A DNA stretch of 64,000 nt from Sordaria brevicollis (lineage: Eukaryota; Ascomycota; Sordariomycetes; Sordariales; Sordariaceae), in NCBI GenBank assembly GCA_033439795.1, contig JAUTDP010000015.1, positions 1,364,001-1,428,000 on the forward strand. Reading direction: 5' to 3'. Both the position numbers and the translations under genes were made by a program. The notes under the pieces are model-generated. The model was not told where the DNA came from and did no database searches. It was given only the letters and a program-made list of their open reading frames with translations. Positions within the stretch are counted from its first letter, which is position 1; every line of letters begins with the position of its first letter. Positions 22,611 to 34,680 of this stretch are shown here, in pieces.

Positions 22611-24982
22611 ATGAAGCGAACAACCGCCATCCTCCTCTTCGCCACGACGGGCGCCTCAGCTTTCTACACAGGAAACATCAACTACTTCTCCCCCTCCCTG
22701 CACCATCCCTCCCTCGGTATTTCCATCCCCAAAGTCGCCGCCAGAACCTATGCCGCCTCGCCATGGAAACCGGAAGAATTAAACTTCACGCACGGCGTGG
22801 CGTCGGGGGACCCCTATGATGACAGCGTGATTTTGTGGACGAGGGTGGCGCCGACTATGGATAATGACGCTTCGAATATTACTGTTGAGGGAACGGCGGG
22901 GTTGTTTAATCATGAGATCGAGGGGTTTGTGAGGGCGAGTGAGAAGACGGTTTGTGTGGAGTGGAGGGTAGCTGAAGATGAAGGGTTTGAGGTGGTGGCG
23001 GATGAGGGGAAGGTGTGGACTAGTTCGGATGTTGATTTTACTGTTAAGGTTAGTGATTACCTGAAGATGATGGTCTTGAAAAGGAAAGTGAAAGTATGGG
23101 AAGGGGGAGGGGGGAAGAAGAGCGGGAGATGGTGTGATGAAAGGACAAGGGGATGGGAGTGGAGGTGAAGATGAACGCAAAGTGGAATGGGAATGATGCA
23201 GATATACGGATGATGCTGACAAAAATTGGAAACAATACAGGTTGAAGCGAAGAGACTTTACCCTTTCACTACCTACTACTACCAGTTCAACATTTGCGAT
23301 TCGGACAAGAAGTCGCCTGTGGGCAGGACCAAGACTCTTCCGGCGAGGGGCAAAAGGGTACCGAAGGATGTAAAGTTGGCTGTGTACTCTTGTAGTAACT
23401 ATCGTGAGTCTTCCTCTTGGTTCGTCTGATCATCAATGGGTTCTAAGCTAACGGGTTGTGGTCGTTCACAAAAGCCCAGGGATTCTTCAATGTCTTCGGA
23501 AACACCGTCAGAAAGGATTCGGTAGACTTTATCGTCTTCCTTGGTGATTATATCTACGAGTACAAGAACGGACAGTATGGTTGGGGAAATGCCCTTGGCC
23601 GTGTGCCGCAGCCGGATCGGTTGACTTTTACGTATGTTTGGCCCGTTTTCCAAGTTTGTTTTGGAGGAAACTGACAAAGGTCCAGCCTTTACGACTACCG
23701 CAAGAGAATCGCTACCTACCGCACGGATCTGGATTTGAGAGATAACCACCAGATGTTTCCTTGGATCCAGGTGTGGGATGATCATGAGGTATGTCAGCGT
23801 TATCCGTTGGCTCAGAAGAGATGATGTTAACAGGCCGGAAATACAGGTATCGGACAACACCTACCGCGACGGAAGCGGTTTCCTGTCCAACACCGAGGAC
23901 TCCTTCATCAGAGACGGCGGTGTTTCAACAGACAGCCGCAAGGCCAACGCCGTCCGAGCCTACTTCGAATGGATGCCCATCCGTCAGGTAGACATGGACG
24001 ACAACCTGCGCATCTGGAGAGACTTCAAGTTCGGCGACCTGTTCGATCTCATCATGTTGGATACGAGACAATATGACCGGTCTATTACCGATCTTTACGC
24101 TGTAAGCCCATCTTTCACCACTCCTTCATCTCCCTCATCAACCCTGTTATACTGACTGACCTTCTCTCAAAGAACACCGAATACATCAAAGCCATCTCCA
24201 ACGACACCTCGCGCTCCCTGATGGGTCCTCGGCAGGAAGCCTGGTTCTACCGCACCCTCAAGCAGTCCTCCAAGCGCGGCACCAAATGGCGTCTGATCGG
24301 CAACCAAGCCGTCTTCAGCCAGCTTATTGTTAGTGACGACATGGAACTCCCCTTCAACTACGACGCCTGGGACGGCTACGTCGCCAACCGCAACCGCACC
24401 TTCAAGACCCTCTACGACAACAACATTACCAACAACATCATGCTAGCAGGCGACTCGCACGCCTCGTGGGTGTCCGATCTCGTCTGGCTTGACGGTCCCG
24501 CCGGCTCTTATGACCCCATCACAGGAAACGGGTCGATAGGCGTCGAGTTTGCCGGAAGCGCGGTTACTTCCCCTAGCCCACTGGGGCAGAATACGACGAT
24601 GAAGTATACCGAGAGTTTTACCAAGCTTTTGACGAGCGTCAACCCGGAGCTGCAGTGGACGGATCTTTATTATAGGGGGTATTATGAGCTGAGTATTGGG
24701 TATAAGGGGGTGAATGCGAGCTTTTTTGGGAGTCCGGATATTAGGAGTCGGAATGGGTATGAGGTTAGTTTGGCGAATTTTACGGTTTGGGATGGGGAGA
24801 ATCGGTTGGCGAGATATGAGAAGGAAGGGGATAAGGATGGGAAGGAGGGAAATAAGGTGGTGAATAGGGACGGCAAGCCGGTGGAGTTTGGAAGTTTGCA
24901 GAGGGGAGAGACGAAGACGACGAATGTGACGTACGATACGGAGGGGAGGAGGTGGTTCGTTTTTGGGAAGGAGAAGAAGTGA
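22611..24982 (+). CDS. Secreted PhoD-type metallophosphatase
   Basis: Six exons (22611-23048, 23241-23403, 23475-23631, 23686-23788, 23847-24101, 24173-24982) give 641 residues. A signal peptide is clear: basic MKRTT, a hydrophobic core and TGASA. The PhoD N-terminal domain follows (FTHGVASGDPYDDSVILWTR). The metal-binding catalytic part has SCSNYPQGFF, VFLGDYIYE, WDDHEVSDNTYRDG, DTRQYDR and LAGDSHASW, typical of the PhoD family, which cleaves phosphate mono- or diesters with Ca and Fe. Several NxT/NxS sites fit secretion. Each acceptor was chosen because it rebuilds a family motif, for example 23474 giving SNYPQGFF. Intron 1 is long for this window (192 nt). The 3' half of the last exon changes to G-ended codons. 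It probably scavenges phosphate outside the cell; substrate and regulation are inferred. Confidence 0.93.
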
Positions 24983-25406
24983 GGTGTAAGGATATAAGAG
25001 GGAGGAGATTGGGGAGGGGGTGAGGAGGATTTCTTTGGGAGGTAAAGAACCATATGCCACGCAGACCGTCCGCTGACGAGCATGGAATTCTGAGCTCGGT
25101 GAAACAAAATAACTACTATCGTGAAGTTTTCGAGGTTTTGTTTTCATTGAAAGTGAAGATGAAGATGCAAGTCTTGGCCCCCTCGTCATTTTGCTAGGAT
25201 CTACACAGTACGGGTTGGGTAAGATCAGCCGAGGTTCCCCTCTCTTACCAATCACCACTACCACCGCCATGGCAAGTGTTAAAGCTGGTGCTATAACAGC
25301 TGAGATATAAGAAGCCGCTCACCTGCCGGTATCTAACCATCAGCTTCCCACTATCGTCAGCATCATCATCACCTCAACGAAGTGGAACCTCAATCGACCG
25401 TCCACA
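24983..25406. other. Intergenic
   Basis: About 420 bases between two plus-strand genes, holding the phosphatase 3' end and the hydrolase promoter and leader. A CA- and CT-rich stretch at about 25340-25406 resembles a fungal leader. Nothing else is seen. Confidence 0.5.
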
Positions 25407-26512
25407 ATGACCGACTCTGTCGAAACCCGCAACTTCTTCCCCGCCCTACAGCGAAATGTTACTGCCACGGCTTCGGGTTCGGAAGTAGTCAGCTACTCAT
25501 CGGACCTAGGCAACGGCGGTCCGATCCTGACTCTGATTCACGGATATCCTCAATCCGCATTCATGTAATTCACTTACTTATCTAACCTCAACTTACTCAC
25601 CATTTCGACAAATGACTAACCTTTCTTCATAGCTGGCGTCACCTAATCCCCCTCCTCCAGCCCAAAATCTCCCTTTTCATCCCCGAACTCCCCGGCTACG
25701 GCATCAGCAGTCCCATCTCCGCCGGCACCGGGGAACACACCAAGCGCGCCGTTGGCAGGGCCCTGCTCGATACTCTTTCCCAGGTTTTTGGCACCACTTC
25801 TGGTGCTGCACCTCGAAAGGTGATCCTAGGCGGCCACGACCGCGGCGCACGCATCTGTCACCGTCTTGCCGTTGACGCTACCCATCCCGACCAAAGCAGC
25901 ATTTATGATGAATTGAACTTGACAGTCGAAGGAACAATAATGCTCGACATCCTCCCCACCAAATCCCAATGGGACCTCTTTTCCGTTCCCGCCATAGGGC
26001 AAGGGTACTTCCACTGGCCGTTGCTAGCGAACGTGGAGTTGGCTGTGCCGATGATCCAGGGCTTTGGGGTGGGAAACTGGGTTAGGGGCGCTTGTTTGCG
26101 GCTTGCGGGTAGTGCAGAAGACAGTAAAGTGAGGATTATGAGTGAGGATGCTGTTGAGACGTATGTGGCATGCTTTGAGAGGGAGGGAACGGTGAAGTGG
26201 ACGTGTGAGGATTATAAAGCTGGTGCGGCGAAGGAGGTGGAGGAGCAGAAGGATGACTTAAAGCAGGGGAGGAGGGTGGAGTGTCCTGCTTTGGTAATGT
26301 TTTCGAGGGAGAAGTTGGGGCAGGGTGGGAAGTTGGATGTAGAAGGGGTTTGGAGGGGGACGGCTGGGCAGCAGAAGGATCAATGGTTTGGGGATGGAGT
26401 GGAAGCAGAGGTTGTTGGTGTTGAAGGTGGGAGGGGACATTATTTGCCGGAGGAGGCGTTTGATGTGGTTGGAGAGGCCATTATCAAGTTCTTGGAGAGG
26501 TTAAAGTTGTGA
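25407..26512 (+). CDS. Alpha/beta hydrolase, epoxide hydrolase/dehalogenase type
   Basis: Two exons (25407-25564, 25633-26512) give 345 residues. The oxyanion-hole motif HGYPQS is at residues 45-50, followed by FIWRHLIPLL. The nucleophile elbow GGHDRGAR has Asp at about 122 in place of Ser, which is the mark of epoxide hydrolases, haloalkane dehalogenases and fluoroacetate dehalogenases. The catalytic His is in GHYLPEE at about 322, a sequence typical of the fluoroacetate dehalogenase-like branch. The 68-nt intron has a GACTAAC branch site, and its removal joins AF to IWRHL. No signal peptide is visible, so it is probably cytosolic or peroxisomal. The substrate is unknown; I would not assign dehalogenase activity from sequence alone. 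Confidence 0.9.
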
Positions 26513-29136
26513 GTGGTAGACATGTGTTGATGGACGAAAGATGTGAGGCGGTCGGAGTGAGGGCATTCCGAGATTAGAGCGAGGCGGATGGTCGTGTCCA
26601 TTGGAGGTTATGTCGTCGATGCGAACGGACTGTCGGAGTCTAGAATACTCCGCCGATTTGAGGCGCGCTGCAGATAATGTTTCCGGCATCAAGAATGGTT
26701 TCTTTCCCCCGCTTTCAGATCATTTCACATGCTTTTGATGCGGAGGAGGAGAAGGATGGGGAGGAGTTGGAGGAGCTTGGACAACCTGAGCCAAGGATAT
26801 AGAGTGGGGTACAGAAAAGGGAGGGGATCAGACCACTTATACCACCATCAAGGTCTGTAAAAAGCCACTTGATACTTTATCAGTTATATTGAGATGTACG
26901 AGATGGAAGAGATACATTATTTCTCTGCTATTCTCAATAACGTGAAACTGACTTTATTATCCCAAGGTCCTATTGTGAGGAGTCGATTGTGGGCCGGATG
27001 TTTGGAGCTTTCAATATTCTGTACAGCACCCTTTCTTGGCATGGTGCGTGGGGTTGGAGCCATTGCAGTAATTGATCGACAGACAGCTTCACTGGAATGG
27101 AGGGGCACATGATGCCGCGAAATGCAGTACAGTTACAGCCCTAACAACCGACCCGCTCCAAGTGCCGAGCCCAATTGATGACAGAGATCTCAATCTGTGT
27201 TGGGATCACGAATCTTTCAGAGTATCGATGGCCAGTTGTCTTTTTATGATTGTTCATGTGTTGTTGAGCTTGGGACTTGGCTTCTTGGTATACTTGGTGA
27301 GCTCTTTGAGAACTCTTTTAGCGAAGAGCCCCGGCGCCACTTGTTAAGGTTTTACTAAATCGCCATCTCGGAGTGGGACTTGCCGCAAGCGAGCAATCGA
27401 AAATCTTCATCGGGGAGGGTCGCTTTTATGTAAACTGTGAGTCTTTCACCGAGCAAAAGAATTTTCAAGTTCCGAAGCTTTTCCGACTGTAACAATGCGA
27501 AGCTTGATCTTTCACAGGCCCAAAAGATCTGCGCAGTTCTGACAAAACACACCCGCGGCCGGAAACGAACCGGACAGAAAGAAGATGGATGATGCCGCCA
27601 TCAACGCCCATGCTATGGATACGATACCAATCGCCCTACTGGTAATGGATGGATGCCCCGCTTCGCCATCCCTGCCGTCATCAACGTCGACGCACCCATC
27701 AGCACATCCAGACCAAGGACCAGAGGGAATCATCATGCGATATCCTTTTTTCACCATCAATATCATGGGCGGTCAAGACACCAAGTTGTGTCATGGGAGC
27801 AACACGCCATCAGAGTTGCAGGAAGACAACGTCACCGTCGCCAATGTACCGTACACTACCGCTCGCGGGTCGGCACTCGTCCGGGCAGATGATCGGCTTT
27901 TATCTTGACCGTAGGGCGGCGTGATGTGCCCTACACCCTTGCCCGTTCAAAAAATTATGATAAGGCAAGCAAAAGCGAGGAGAGCGAGGAGAGCGAGGAG
28001 AGCGAGGAGAGCGAGGAGAGCGAGGAGAGAAAAGAAAGTTGTCGATGGTGATGGTGATGGTCTGGGGCGGTCGTTGATCGATGTCATAACCGATCCTCCC
28101 TATTGGTCAGTTGTCTACCTGATTGCCCCCTGTTTGTGAGGTAAGCAAATCGAAAAAAGAAAATGTTTTACAAGATGTTTAGTCACTGTCAAGCAGGGCG
28201 TACTTCTACCCCAAGAAGAGCAGAGAAATATTCAAGCGGAAAGGAGATGGTATTTGCCCATGCTCGTTCGTCAACCATGAAATCACAGTCAGAAAAAGGC
28301 GCCGATTGAGGTCGGCACAGCCACGTTAGGTTCGTTGACATGTTCCCATCTACATGACCCAAGTCACACAGCAAATCACAGCAACCAACAGACTGAGTGT
28401 TCCAAACAAACATTGATGCCAACATGTATTTTTACCCCTTGGCATTACCTTGACAAGACTTGATAATCAAGCTATGTATCAAGACCGCCCACCCCACCTC
28501 CGCTCCTCGCTCATCGAGGGTTGTGAGTGATGGGATCATCGAGGCGGCACGAACAAAAGCCTGTCAACGCCGCCTCAGGGGACCCATTGGTGATCAAACC
28601 ATCAAAGTTCTCGTTTTCTCGTTTGCCCTTTTTTTGTTTTTTTCCAACACCCCTGACGCTGATCCGGTCCTAGTGGACAAGGATGACAGCTCAAGTTTCG
28701 AGAGTGGCCCCCCCTTGTCATGTCACAGTCTTGGACTTTCATGCAAACTCGCACTCGCTCACGAACAAACTTTTTTTTTTCTTCTTATCTCCGTAAATTT
28801 GGCTGGTTCATAAAAGGCCTCTCCGTCCCTCCTCTTCGGCCCTGTTATCTCGTCTTGCTATTTTCTCTCTTTGTCACCAGTTTTCGTCCACCGAAGCCAT
28901 CTACGCAACTCAGCTTGCACGGTCAAAGAGCAGATCGCTCTTATCCAAAAATATACACACCAACACCAACGGGTTTAACCGCAAGAGTGAAAACACCCAA
29001 CAACCAACTGCCGGTCCAACCAACGGCCAACTACCATACGAAGAGCCGTTTCGTATATCACCGTGGAATTCCCCGTCCTCAATCTCAAAACACAAACTCA
29101 TCGCCGACTTCATCAACGACGACTCGACATAAAGTC
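26513..29136. other. Gene-poor intergenic with a minisatellite
   Basis: About 2.6 kb with no convincing protein gene; ORFs are under 120 codons before the next gene. A perfect 9-base minisatellite lies at 27974-28027. From 28744 to 29136 there is no plus-strand ATG, and a TATA-like CATAAAAGG occurs near 28810, so this last part is probably promoter and leader of the gene at 29137. Confidence 0.5.
27974..28027. repeat. Minisatellite, six copies of AGCGAGGAG
   Basis: Six perfect head-to-tail copies of the 9-mer AGCGAGGAG (54 bases). It sits in an intergenic stretch. An overlapping ORF would read it as Arg/Ala repeats, but no gene is supported. Confidence 0.9.
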
Positions 29137-29827
29137 ATGTCAGACCTCCCACCCAGCTGCAGCTCCCTTGGAACAACAGCTCGCCACCGAAAGTCCTTTC
29201 TCCGAACCATTTGCTCTCGAACACTTCACATCAACCAAAACGAAGACGCCATAACCCCCTGTCCCGTCGAGCCATCAGCAGCACCATCAACCTCTCACGA
29301 CAACTACCAACAACCTAGTCTGTCCCGGTCACCATCATCCAGCTCCCTCCTCAGCACCTCCAGCACCTCTTCTTCCCTTCGCTCCAGCAGCGACCACAAC
29401 TACAAAATGACGCGCGACTTTCACGAAATCGACACCCAGCTTTTGTGGAGGCGGATGCTCGCTATCCAGCGCACGTTTGGATGTTACAACTCTACGAGGA
29501 TGAATATAGCTATTGAGATGGGGGTTGAGAATGCTAGTGTTCGTATGTGTACCCCTGCCCATTTTAAGACCGAATCCCAATTCACAGGCTGTGAGAGGAA
29601 CAAATTGGCTAACAAGATTGGACATAGCATCCCGGGTGTGTCTAGACCTGCTAAACGACAGCATCGACACCCTGCCTAGCGAAATCAAGCAGCGGATTGA
29701 GGATTTCTTGGCTTGTGAGGATGTTTCTTCTTCTAGGTCTAGGTCTAAGTCTTCCTCGTCGAGGAGGTCATCCACATCCTGCAGAGGAAGCAAGAAATGG
29801 AGTTGGAGGCATTTGTTGCATGCCTGA
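29137..29827 (+). CDS. Small unknown protein with Ser-rich ends
   Basis: Two exons (29137-29542, 29628-29827) give 201 residues; the intron is 85 nt with a GTATGT donor and a GGCTAAC branch site. I do not recognise it. The first 90 residues are rich in Ser, Pro and Thr. The middle, from about residue 91 (MTRDFHEIDTQLLWRRMLAI) through GCYNSTRMNIAIEMG and CLDLLNDSIDTLPSEIKQRI, looks folded and mostly helical. The tail has Arg-Ser dipeptides (SSSRSRSKSSSSRRSS) and ends WSWRHLLHA. The start was chosen because no plus-strand ATG occurs for 393 bases before it. A shorter form from the Met at 29407 is possible. No signal peptide or membrane helix is visible. Confidence 0.7.
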
Positions 29828-31041
29828 TTTCGCTGTCCACTTGGTTCAGGGCTTTACTACCTAGGGTTTTGGACCCGAGACCAACACCTCGGGCCGTTTG
29901 TTTCTTTGTTGATTGTTTTCGTTGGTTGCTTATCTGGTCGGTTGGTTGCGAACTTTTTTTGCTTTCATGGTATATACCCCCTTTTTAGAGAAGAGATATG
30001 GAGAAACGCGGGATGGATAGGTTGGAATGCACGGCAATGGCGCAATACGGTGGCTTTTTTTTATGTCTTGTTCTCAGCAGGCATTGCGTTGGAAGCCATG
30101 TTTGGGCTGGTTGGTTCGGAAGTTTGCGGATAAGAGTATGGCCATCAAAGAAAGAAAGATACGAGCATCATTAGACTGAGCATTTTGGAGATGGACAACA
30201 GTTACACCGAAGTTGGGCCTGCCTTTGTTTAGCAGTTGGGTTGGTCCATGATAGCCGACCAAAATAAATCCAAACACTACTATTTCCAACCTCGAAAAGC
30301 AAAAGCAAGCCACAACTCAAGGCGAGTGCCAAGTGCGGTTTGGTTGGACATGACAATAGAAGCTGTTTACCTCGTTCTCAATTTTTGGTGGCGTTTAATA
30401 GTTTCTCGGCTAGCTTGGTGATACCTGACAAGCAAAGGCAAAAATAGCTGACCACGATTTATTTAGTTTAAGGCCCCCACGGAAAATGAAAAGCAATCCA
30501 AGAAACGAGCGATGATGGTAATCACGACAAACAAGACTAATTGAAACCCTTCGATATGCTTCTTTTTCATCAACTCCAAATTCCATGACCGTCCATCATT
30601 CCCAGTCTCGACATGATCGATCCAGATTGGTCAATCAGGTAACGAAACAATGACACAATGTTTTCAACGAATCCTAACAAATTCCCTCCTGCTGCAGCCA
30701 ACCGAAAAAGTTGTGTTTCGCATTGCCGAACGACAAACCCAATGGCCGTTGTGTGCGTTGTGTGGCATTCTCGGCTTTTCCCGTTTCATGGCGATCGAAG
30801 AACCGCAAGCAGGCAGGTACAAACACCAACACCGATCTCATCCCCTGGCCTAGCCCCTGAAAAAAAAAAAAAAAAAAAAAAAAAAAAGAAAACTCCCCTT
30901 GAAAAAGAAAACAAACCAACCGCCCAAACCCCAGAATCGATCAAACAGTTCACACGGTATTCAGAAAACTCACATAGCAAAAGCCGATTATCACCTAACA
31001 TCGTCCCCCCATCTTTCACCCTGGCCCTCCGCACAACCCAC
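29828..31041. other. Intergenic, convergent 3' ends, poly-A tract
   Basis: About 1.2 kb between a plus-strand gene and a minus-strand gene, so it should hold two 3' untranslated regions. It contains a run of 28 A at 30860-30887. No ORF here has protein features. Confidence 0.5.
30860..30887 (+). repeat. Homopolymer A(28)
   Basis: Twenty-eight consecutive A residues followed by G and further A-rich sequence. No retroelement-like sequence or target-site duplication is evident on its 5' side, so a simple homopolymer is the plainest reading. Confidence 0.85.
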
Positions 31042-32310
31042 TCACGTCTGAATAGTAGGACTATCCTCATAATAACTCCTCACCCACGCCTCATCACTTC
31101 CCTGCCTTCCTTTCGTCATCTTTTTTCCAAACCTCTCCCTCGCCCCTTCTGCCGTCCTAACCGCCACACAGTAATTCTCCCCCGTAGCAGCCACCGCATG
31201 AACAAGGACGTCTTCTCCAAACGGCCATTGCTCTGATCCACTCTCTTCCTCCTTATCTGCTGCTGCTTCTGCCTTGAGCCGCCCTTCAATGTCATGAGAG
31301 ATGGCAGTATGCTTCGCCCTGCCGGACGAGGAACGCCTGCGATGTGAGAAGGCCCTCGGCTCCCGCTCATCATACTGCACAAACAAGCCCGAATCTTTCT
31401 TGCGTCCTAGCCAGTTTCTCGCGAAATCGATAGCCTCGCTCTTGTGCGGGAAACAACCCTTGATCTCGCACGCTTGGAAGAGGCGGGTGATGGACGATCG
31501 GCGGCGGCGCGGCACAGCCATTGGGAGTGTGCCGAACGAAGGTAGGGCTTGATTGTAGTCTGTTTTGGTTTGGATTACGTAGCTTAACTCGGCGTCGGAG
31601 TCTTCTTCGTTTTCTTCTTGTGATTCTTCATCCTTTTCGATTGATTCCACGGCACCACCAGGTAGTGGCGATTTGAACTTTGATGTCGGGGAGCCCGATG
31701 AAATCGACTTCCTGGGAGATTTGGGAAGCAACGGGGTATTCCCATACACCGGTCCTCCGGACACCAAGTGCTCCGTGTTGGGCGTCTCGACAACGCCAAT
31801 CAAGAACTCCTGGCCGGCGGGCGCTTTGGCGTACACAAGGACTTCGTCACCGTAGGGCCAGATAGGAGTTTGAGGACCGCCACCACCACCAGTATCAGTA
31901 TCGGAAGTACCTGTGTCGGTAGTATAACCGCTTTCGTATGCACCCGAGCTTTCGGCGACTTTTGCTGCCACAGTTGTTGGCTTTGGCGTCGTCGTTGATT
32001 CAGCCGGTGCAGATGTCGCTGCTGGCATGCTGATGCTCTCCCGCGTGGCATAGATGCTGAAGTCAGAAGGTTGATAGTTGAGCGACCGGAGAGCATCGTG
32101 GAAGGCGAAAGCTTTGGCGGCGTGCTCGGTGGTGTGGGTAGCGAGGACGTGCAGGCAGTTGATGGCGCCGCAGGTGGCGGCGTGATAGTCAATAACGGTC
32201 AGGGTAGTGTGGAAAAGATTTTCTGGTATGTCACCGGCACTTTGACCGGCGGATTTCGTCGAGGTAGGGGGCACGGCGGAGGAGCCGTTGGCGTTTTGTT
32301 GCCCCGCCAT
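31042..32310 (-). CDS. Unknown protein with an internal duplication
   Basis: A single exon of 422 residues; the first ATG is at 32310 (MAGQQNANGSS), since the longer open frame begins at a non-ATG codon. I do not recognise the family. Two related modules occur. Module B is WPYGDEVLVYAKAPAGQEFL at about 151-170 and WPFGEDVLVHAVAATGENYC at about 362-381. Each is preceded by a weaker module A: a helical stretch ending SIYATRE near 86-91 and FVQYDERE near 310-317. Between the copies are a Ser/Pro linker, an acidic run (KDEESQEENEEDSDAE) and a basic RRRRSS. No signal peptide or membrane segment is visible. Codon use is normal for the window, so it is likely a real gene; function unknown. Confidence 0.78.
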   Translation of the reverse strand: MAGQQNANGSSAVPPTSTKSAGQSAGDIPENLFHTTLTVIDYHAATCGAINCLHVLATHTTEHAAKAFAFHDALRSLNYQPSDFSIYATRESISMPAATSAPAESTTTPKPTTVAAKVAESSGAYESGYTTDTGTSDTDTGGGGGPQTPIWPYGDEVLVYAKAPAGQEFLIGVVETPNTEHLVSGGPVYGNTPLLPKSPRKSISSGSPTSKFKSPLPGGAVESIEKDEESQEENEEDSDAELSYVIQTKTDYNQALPSFGTLPMAVPRRRRSSITRLFQACEIKGCFPHKSEAIDFARNWLGRKKDSGLFVQYDEREPRAFSHRRRSSSGRAKHTAISHDIEGRLKAEAAADKEEESGSEQWPFGEDVLVHAVAATGENYCVAVRTAEGARERFGKKMTKGRQGSDEAWVRSYYEDSPTIQT

Positions 32311-33449
32311 GATGATGTGTGCAGTAATGTCTGTCTGATGACTGTGATTGTGTTTCAATGTGTCCAAAAAGCTTTGAGTGGTTGTGAAGGTGTCGTACGT
32401 CGCTAGAAAAGGCCTGTCTTTGTGCTTCCGCCTCTTGGACGGAATCTATATACGCTGACAAGCGGCAATACAGATGGGTTCCAGAAAGTTAACATGGAGG
32501 ACTTCTCCGGAGTGCGGCGAAGGATGCGCAGAACGCTCAAGCGTTCACGTTGTCGGTGTTTTCTCCAGTTCGGTTACTGGAAAGCAGCTGAGTCGGACCA
32601 CTGGATAATTTCTAGTTGGGGAGAGAAAGACAAACAAAAGAAGAGGATTTATGTTTCAATCAAGCAGCCTTGTCACAGGCTTTCGACTTCGTAACTAACC
32701 CTCATGGAATAGATCAAGTAGACAACATCGACTGCTAGAAACATAATTCAGTGTCTGGGCTTCGTGATGAACGTGTGGTGACAAGAAGATGACGCATGGA
32801 CTACCACTCTCCTCATAACGTCACGCAACCCGCCATCTCTGCACGCACAGACTTCATCAATCCTTCTGCGGAGAGTAAGGGAGTGGAAGAAATAAAAGGG
32901 GGTCATCAAAGAAAAAGCACAGAGATGATAGTGAGAAACGGCAAGGGAGAAGATGGGGTGAACGATGATGGAAAACACTTAGGTTTGTGATTGAACACCC
33001 AGGATGATGAACGGAGAAGATTTGGAACAATTTCTCAAGTTAGCAACAAACTGAAGGAGAAAAAAGATCAAGCCATGAAAGCTCCCGCACCCTCCAGACG
33101 CTCCTACCGCAGAATAGTCCCGAGTGTCAAAACGAAAGCCGCGATGTTGGTGCGGGGTGCCTGTCCTGTGCTGCCCCTGGAAGGAGCCAACGACGTACTT
33201 CGAGACTCCTCCTGCCTTAAACAATGCGAAGGCCGTACAGTAACTTCCCAATCAAGACCTAGAGGTAATTTGGAAAGAACTTTCATATTTCTCTTGCCAG
33301 AAGACGTGACGGATCATTTGGAAATGGGGAACAAGTGGAAGATGGGACCCCGCCATTCAATCCCAGTCATCAATTGTTGCAACTGGTGATATAATCAACA
33401 TCCAACGTGTATGAGACTGCCGAATTTTCTTAAACAAGCCGCCTTCAGA
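32311..33449. other. Intergenic between two minus-strand genes
   Basis: About 1.1 kb containing the promoter of the duplicated-module gene on the left and the 3' end of the dehydrogenase gene on the right. Only short ORFs without protein features occur. No repeats or RNA genes are seen. Confidence 0.5.
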
Positions 33450-34680
33450 CTAGTCCTCAAGACCAAACTTTTCCCCAACAATCTTCTCACTGAGCTTCCA
33501 CAGTCTTTCCGCCGCAACTTCATCTTCGGCCCAATGGTATGGGTCCGACATCTGACAGTCCACAAGGTATAGTCCTTTGGTTTCTGAGTACCAATCTTGT
33601 CAATAAACGCGCCCTTTCTCAATATCCACTCCGAATCGCAGAAGAGAGAGGGAAAGAATCCTTACCATTTAAAGCCGGGTCCAACGCCGCCACCAAAGTC
33701 GTCGCACACCCCTGATCCAGCGTCTTCCAAAACAACTCCATCTGGTGAAACTGTTCCTGAATACTTGGGTCTTGATCTCTGCCTAGTTCTGTTTGGATAG
33801 CTGTTCACAGCCAGCAGTCAGTTACCACTTTTTACCACGCCCCATATGAGTGAGAATGAAGCATACTCCCAGGATGCAACGTATAAGCCCCCACCCCCTT
33901 CCCAGCCAACTTCCTTTGCAGATACAACGTAAACAAAATGTTCGCCGTCTTGGACTGTCCGTACGTGACCATGCCGTTATATCCATCCTCGGTACACTTT
34001 GCAAAAGAGCCAGGCAGGGGTTTGACATGGTCTTCCTCGGGTGGGACTTGTTTTCCTTCAAAGTTGTAATCACTAAATCGGATCGGGGACAGTCTATGGC
34101 CGGCGCTGGAGAGAGTGACTATGCGCGTTGCACCTGGCGAAGATTGGCTAGCCGCGGTGAGTAGTGACGGCAAGAGTAAATTGGTAAACAGAAAGACGCC
34201 AATGTGGTTAGTCCCAAACGTCATCTCCAGACCTTCGGGCGTGAACTGGCGAGTTTGAGCGTTGACGGCGGCATTGTTGATCAGGATGTCGAGTTTGGAA
34301 GTTAGGTGGTTGATTTCGGTGACGGCTTGACGGATGGATTGCTGGGAGCTGAGATCCAGGGTTACTAGTTCCACTCTTGTGTCGGGATGCTTGTGACTAA
34401 TTTGGTCTCGGACGGCTTCGAGTTTTGGTCTGGTCCGTGAGGCGAGGATTAGGAGGTCGGGGTTTTGCGAGGCAAAAGCTAGGGCTGTGGCAGAGCCGAT
34501 TCCTTTGGGGCTGACGCCTGTGATGAGGACTATTTGGCACAGAGAACATCAGCTTCATTGATCAAGACCACGGAAGGTGTGAGTGTCCTTCTTACTAGTC
34601 CTTCCTCGAATTTGGTCGGCAAAGAAACTCGCAACCTCGGTGCCTGTGGTTCGCTCGTTGAACTCCGGATGCGAAATCAT
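33450..34680 (-). CDS. Short-chain dehydrogenase/reductase
   Basis: Four exons (34596-34680, 33867-34529, 33666-33800, 33450-33574) give 335 residues. A classical SDR Rossmann fold is shown by TGVSPKGIG at about 32-40 (NADP(H)-type TGxxxGIG), LDLSS, NNAA at about 113-116 (usual form NNAG), TLSSAG with Ser near 169-170, and the catalytic pair Tyr218/Lys222 in YGQSK. HPGTIQTELGRD follows, and the end NGLYLVDCQMSDPYHW is typical of the retinol dehydrogenase/protochlorophyllide reductase-like branch in fungi. Each splice junction was checked against these motifs: intron 1 rejoins RGRT to ILITG, and introns 2 and 3 restore HPGTIQTEL and LNGLYLVD. No signal peptide is visible. The substrate is unknown; many fungal paralogues exist. 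Confidence 0.93.

Noticed and set aside
22526..22819. 97-codon ORF overlapping the PhoD start in another frame
   Set aside because: Its ATG lies about 10-15 bases after a TATA element, probably before the transcription start; the product has no features.
24443..25270. 275-codon minus-strand ORF opposite the PhoD gene end
   Set aside because: Shadow with a low-complexity Ile/Pro/Leu product; PhoD motifs on the plus strand are decisive.
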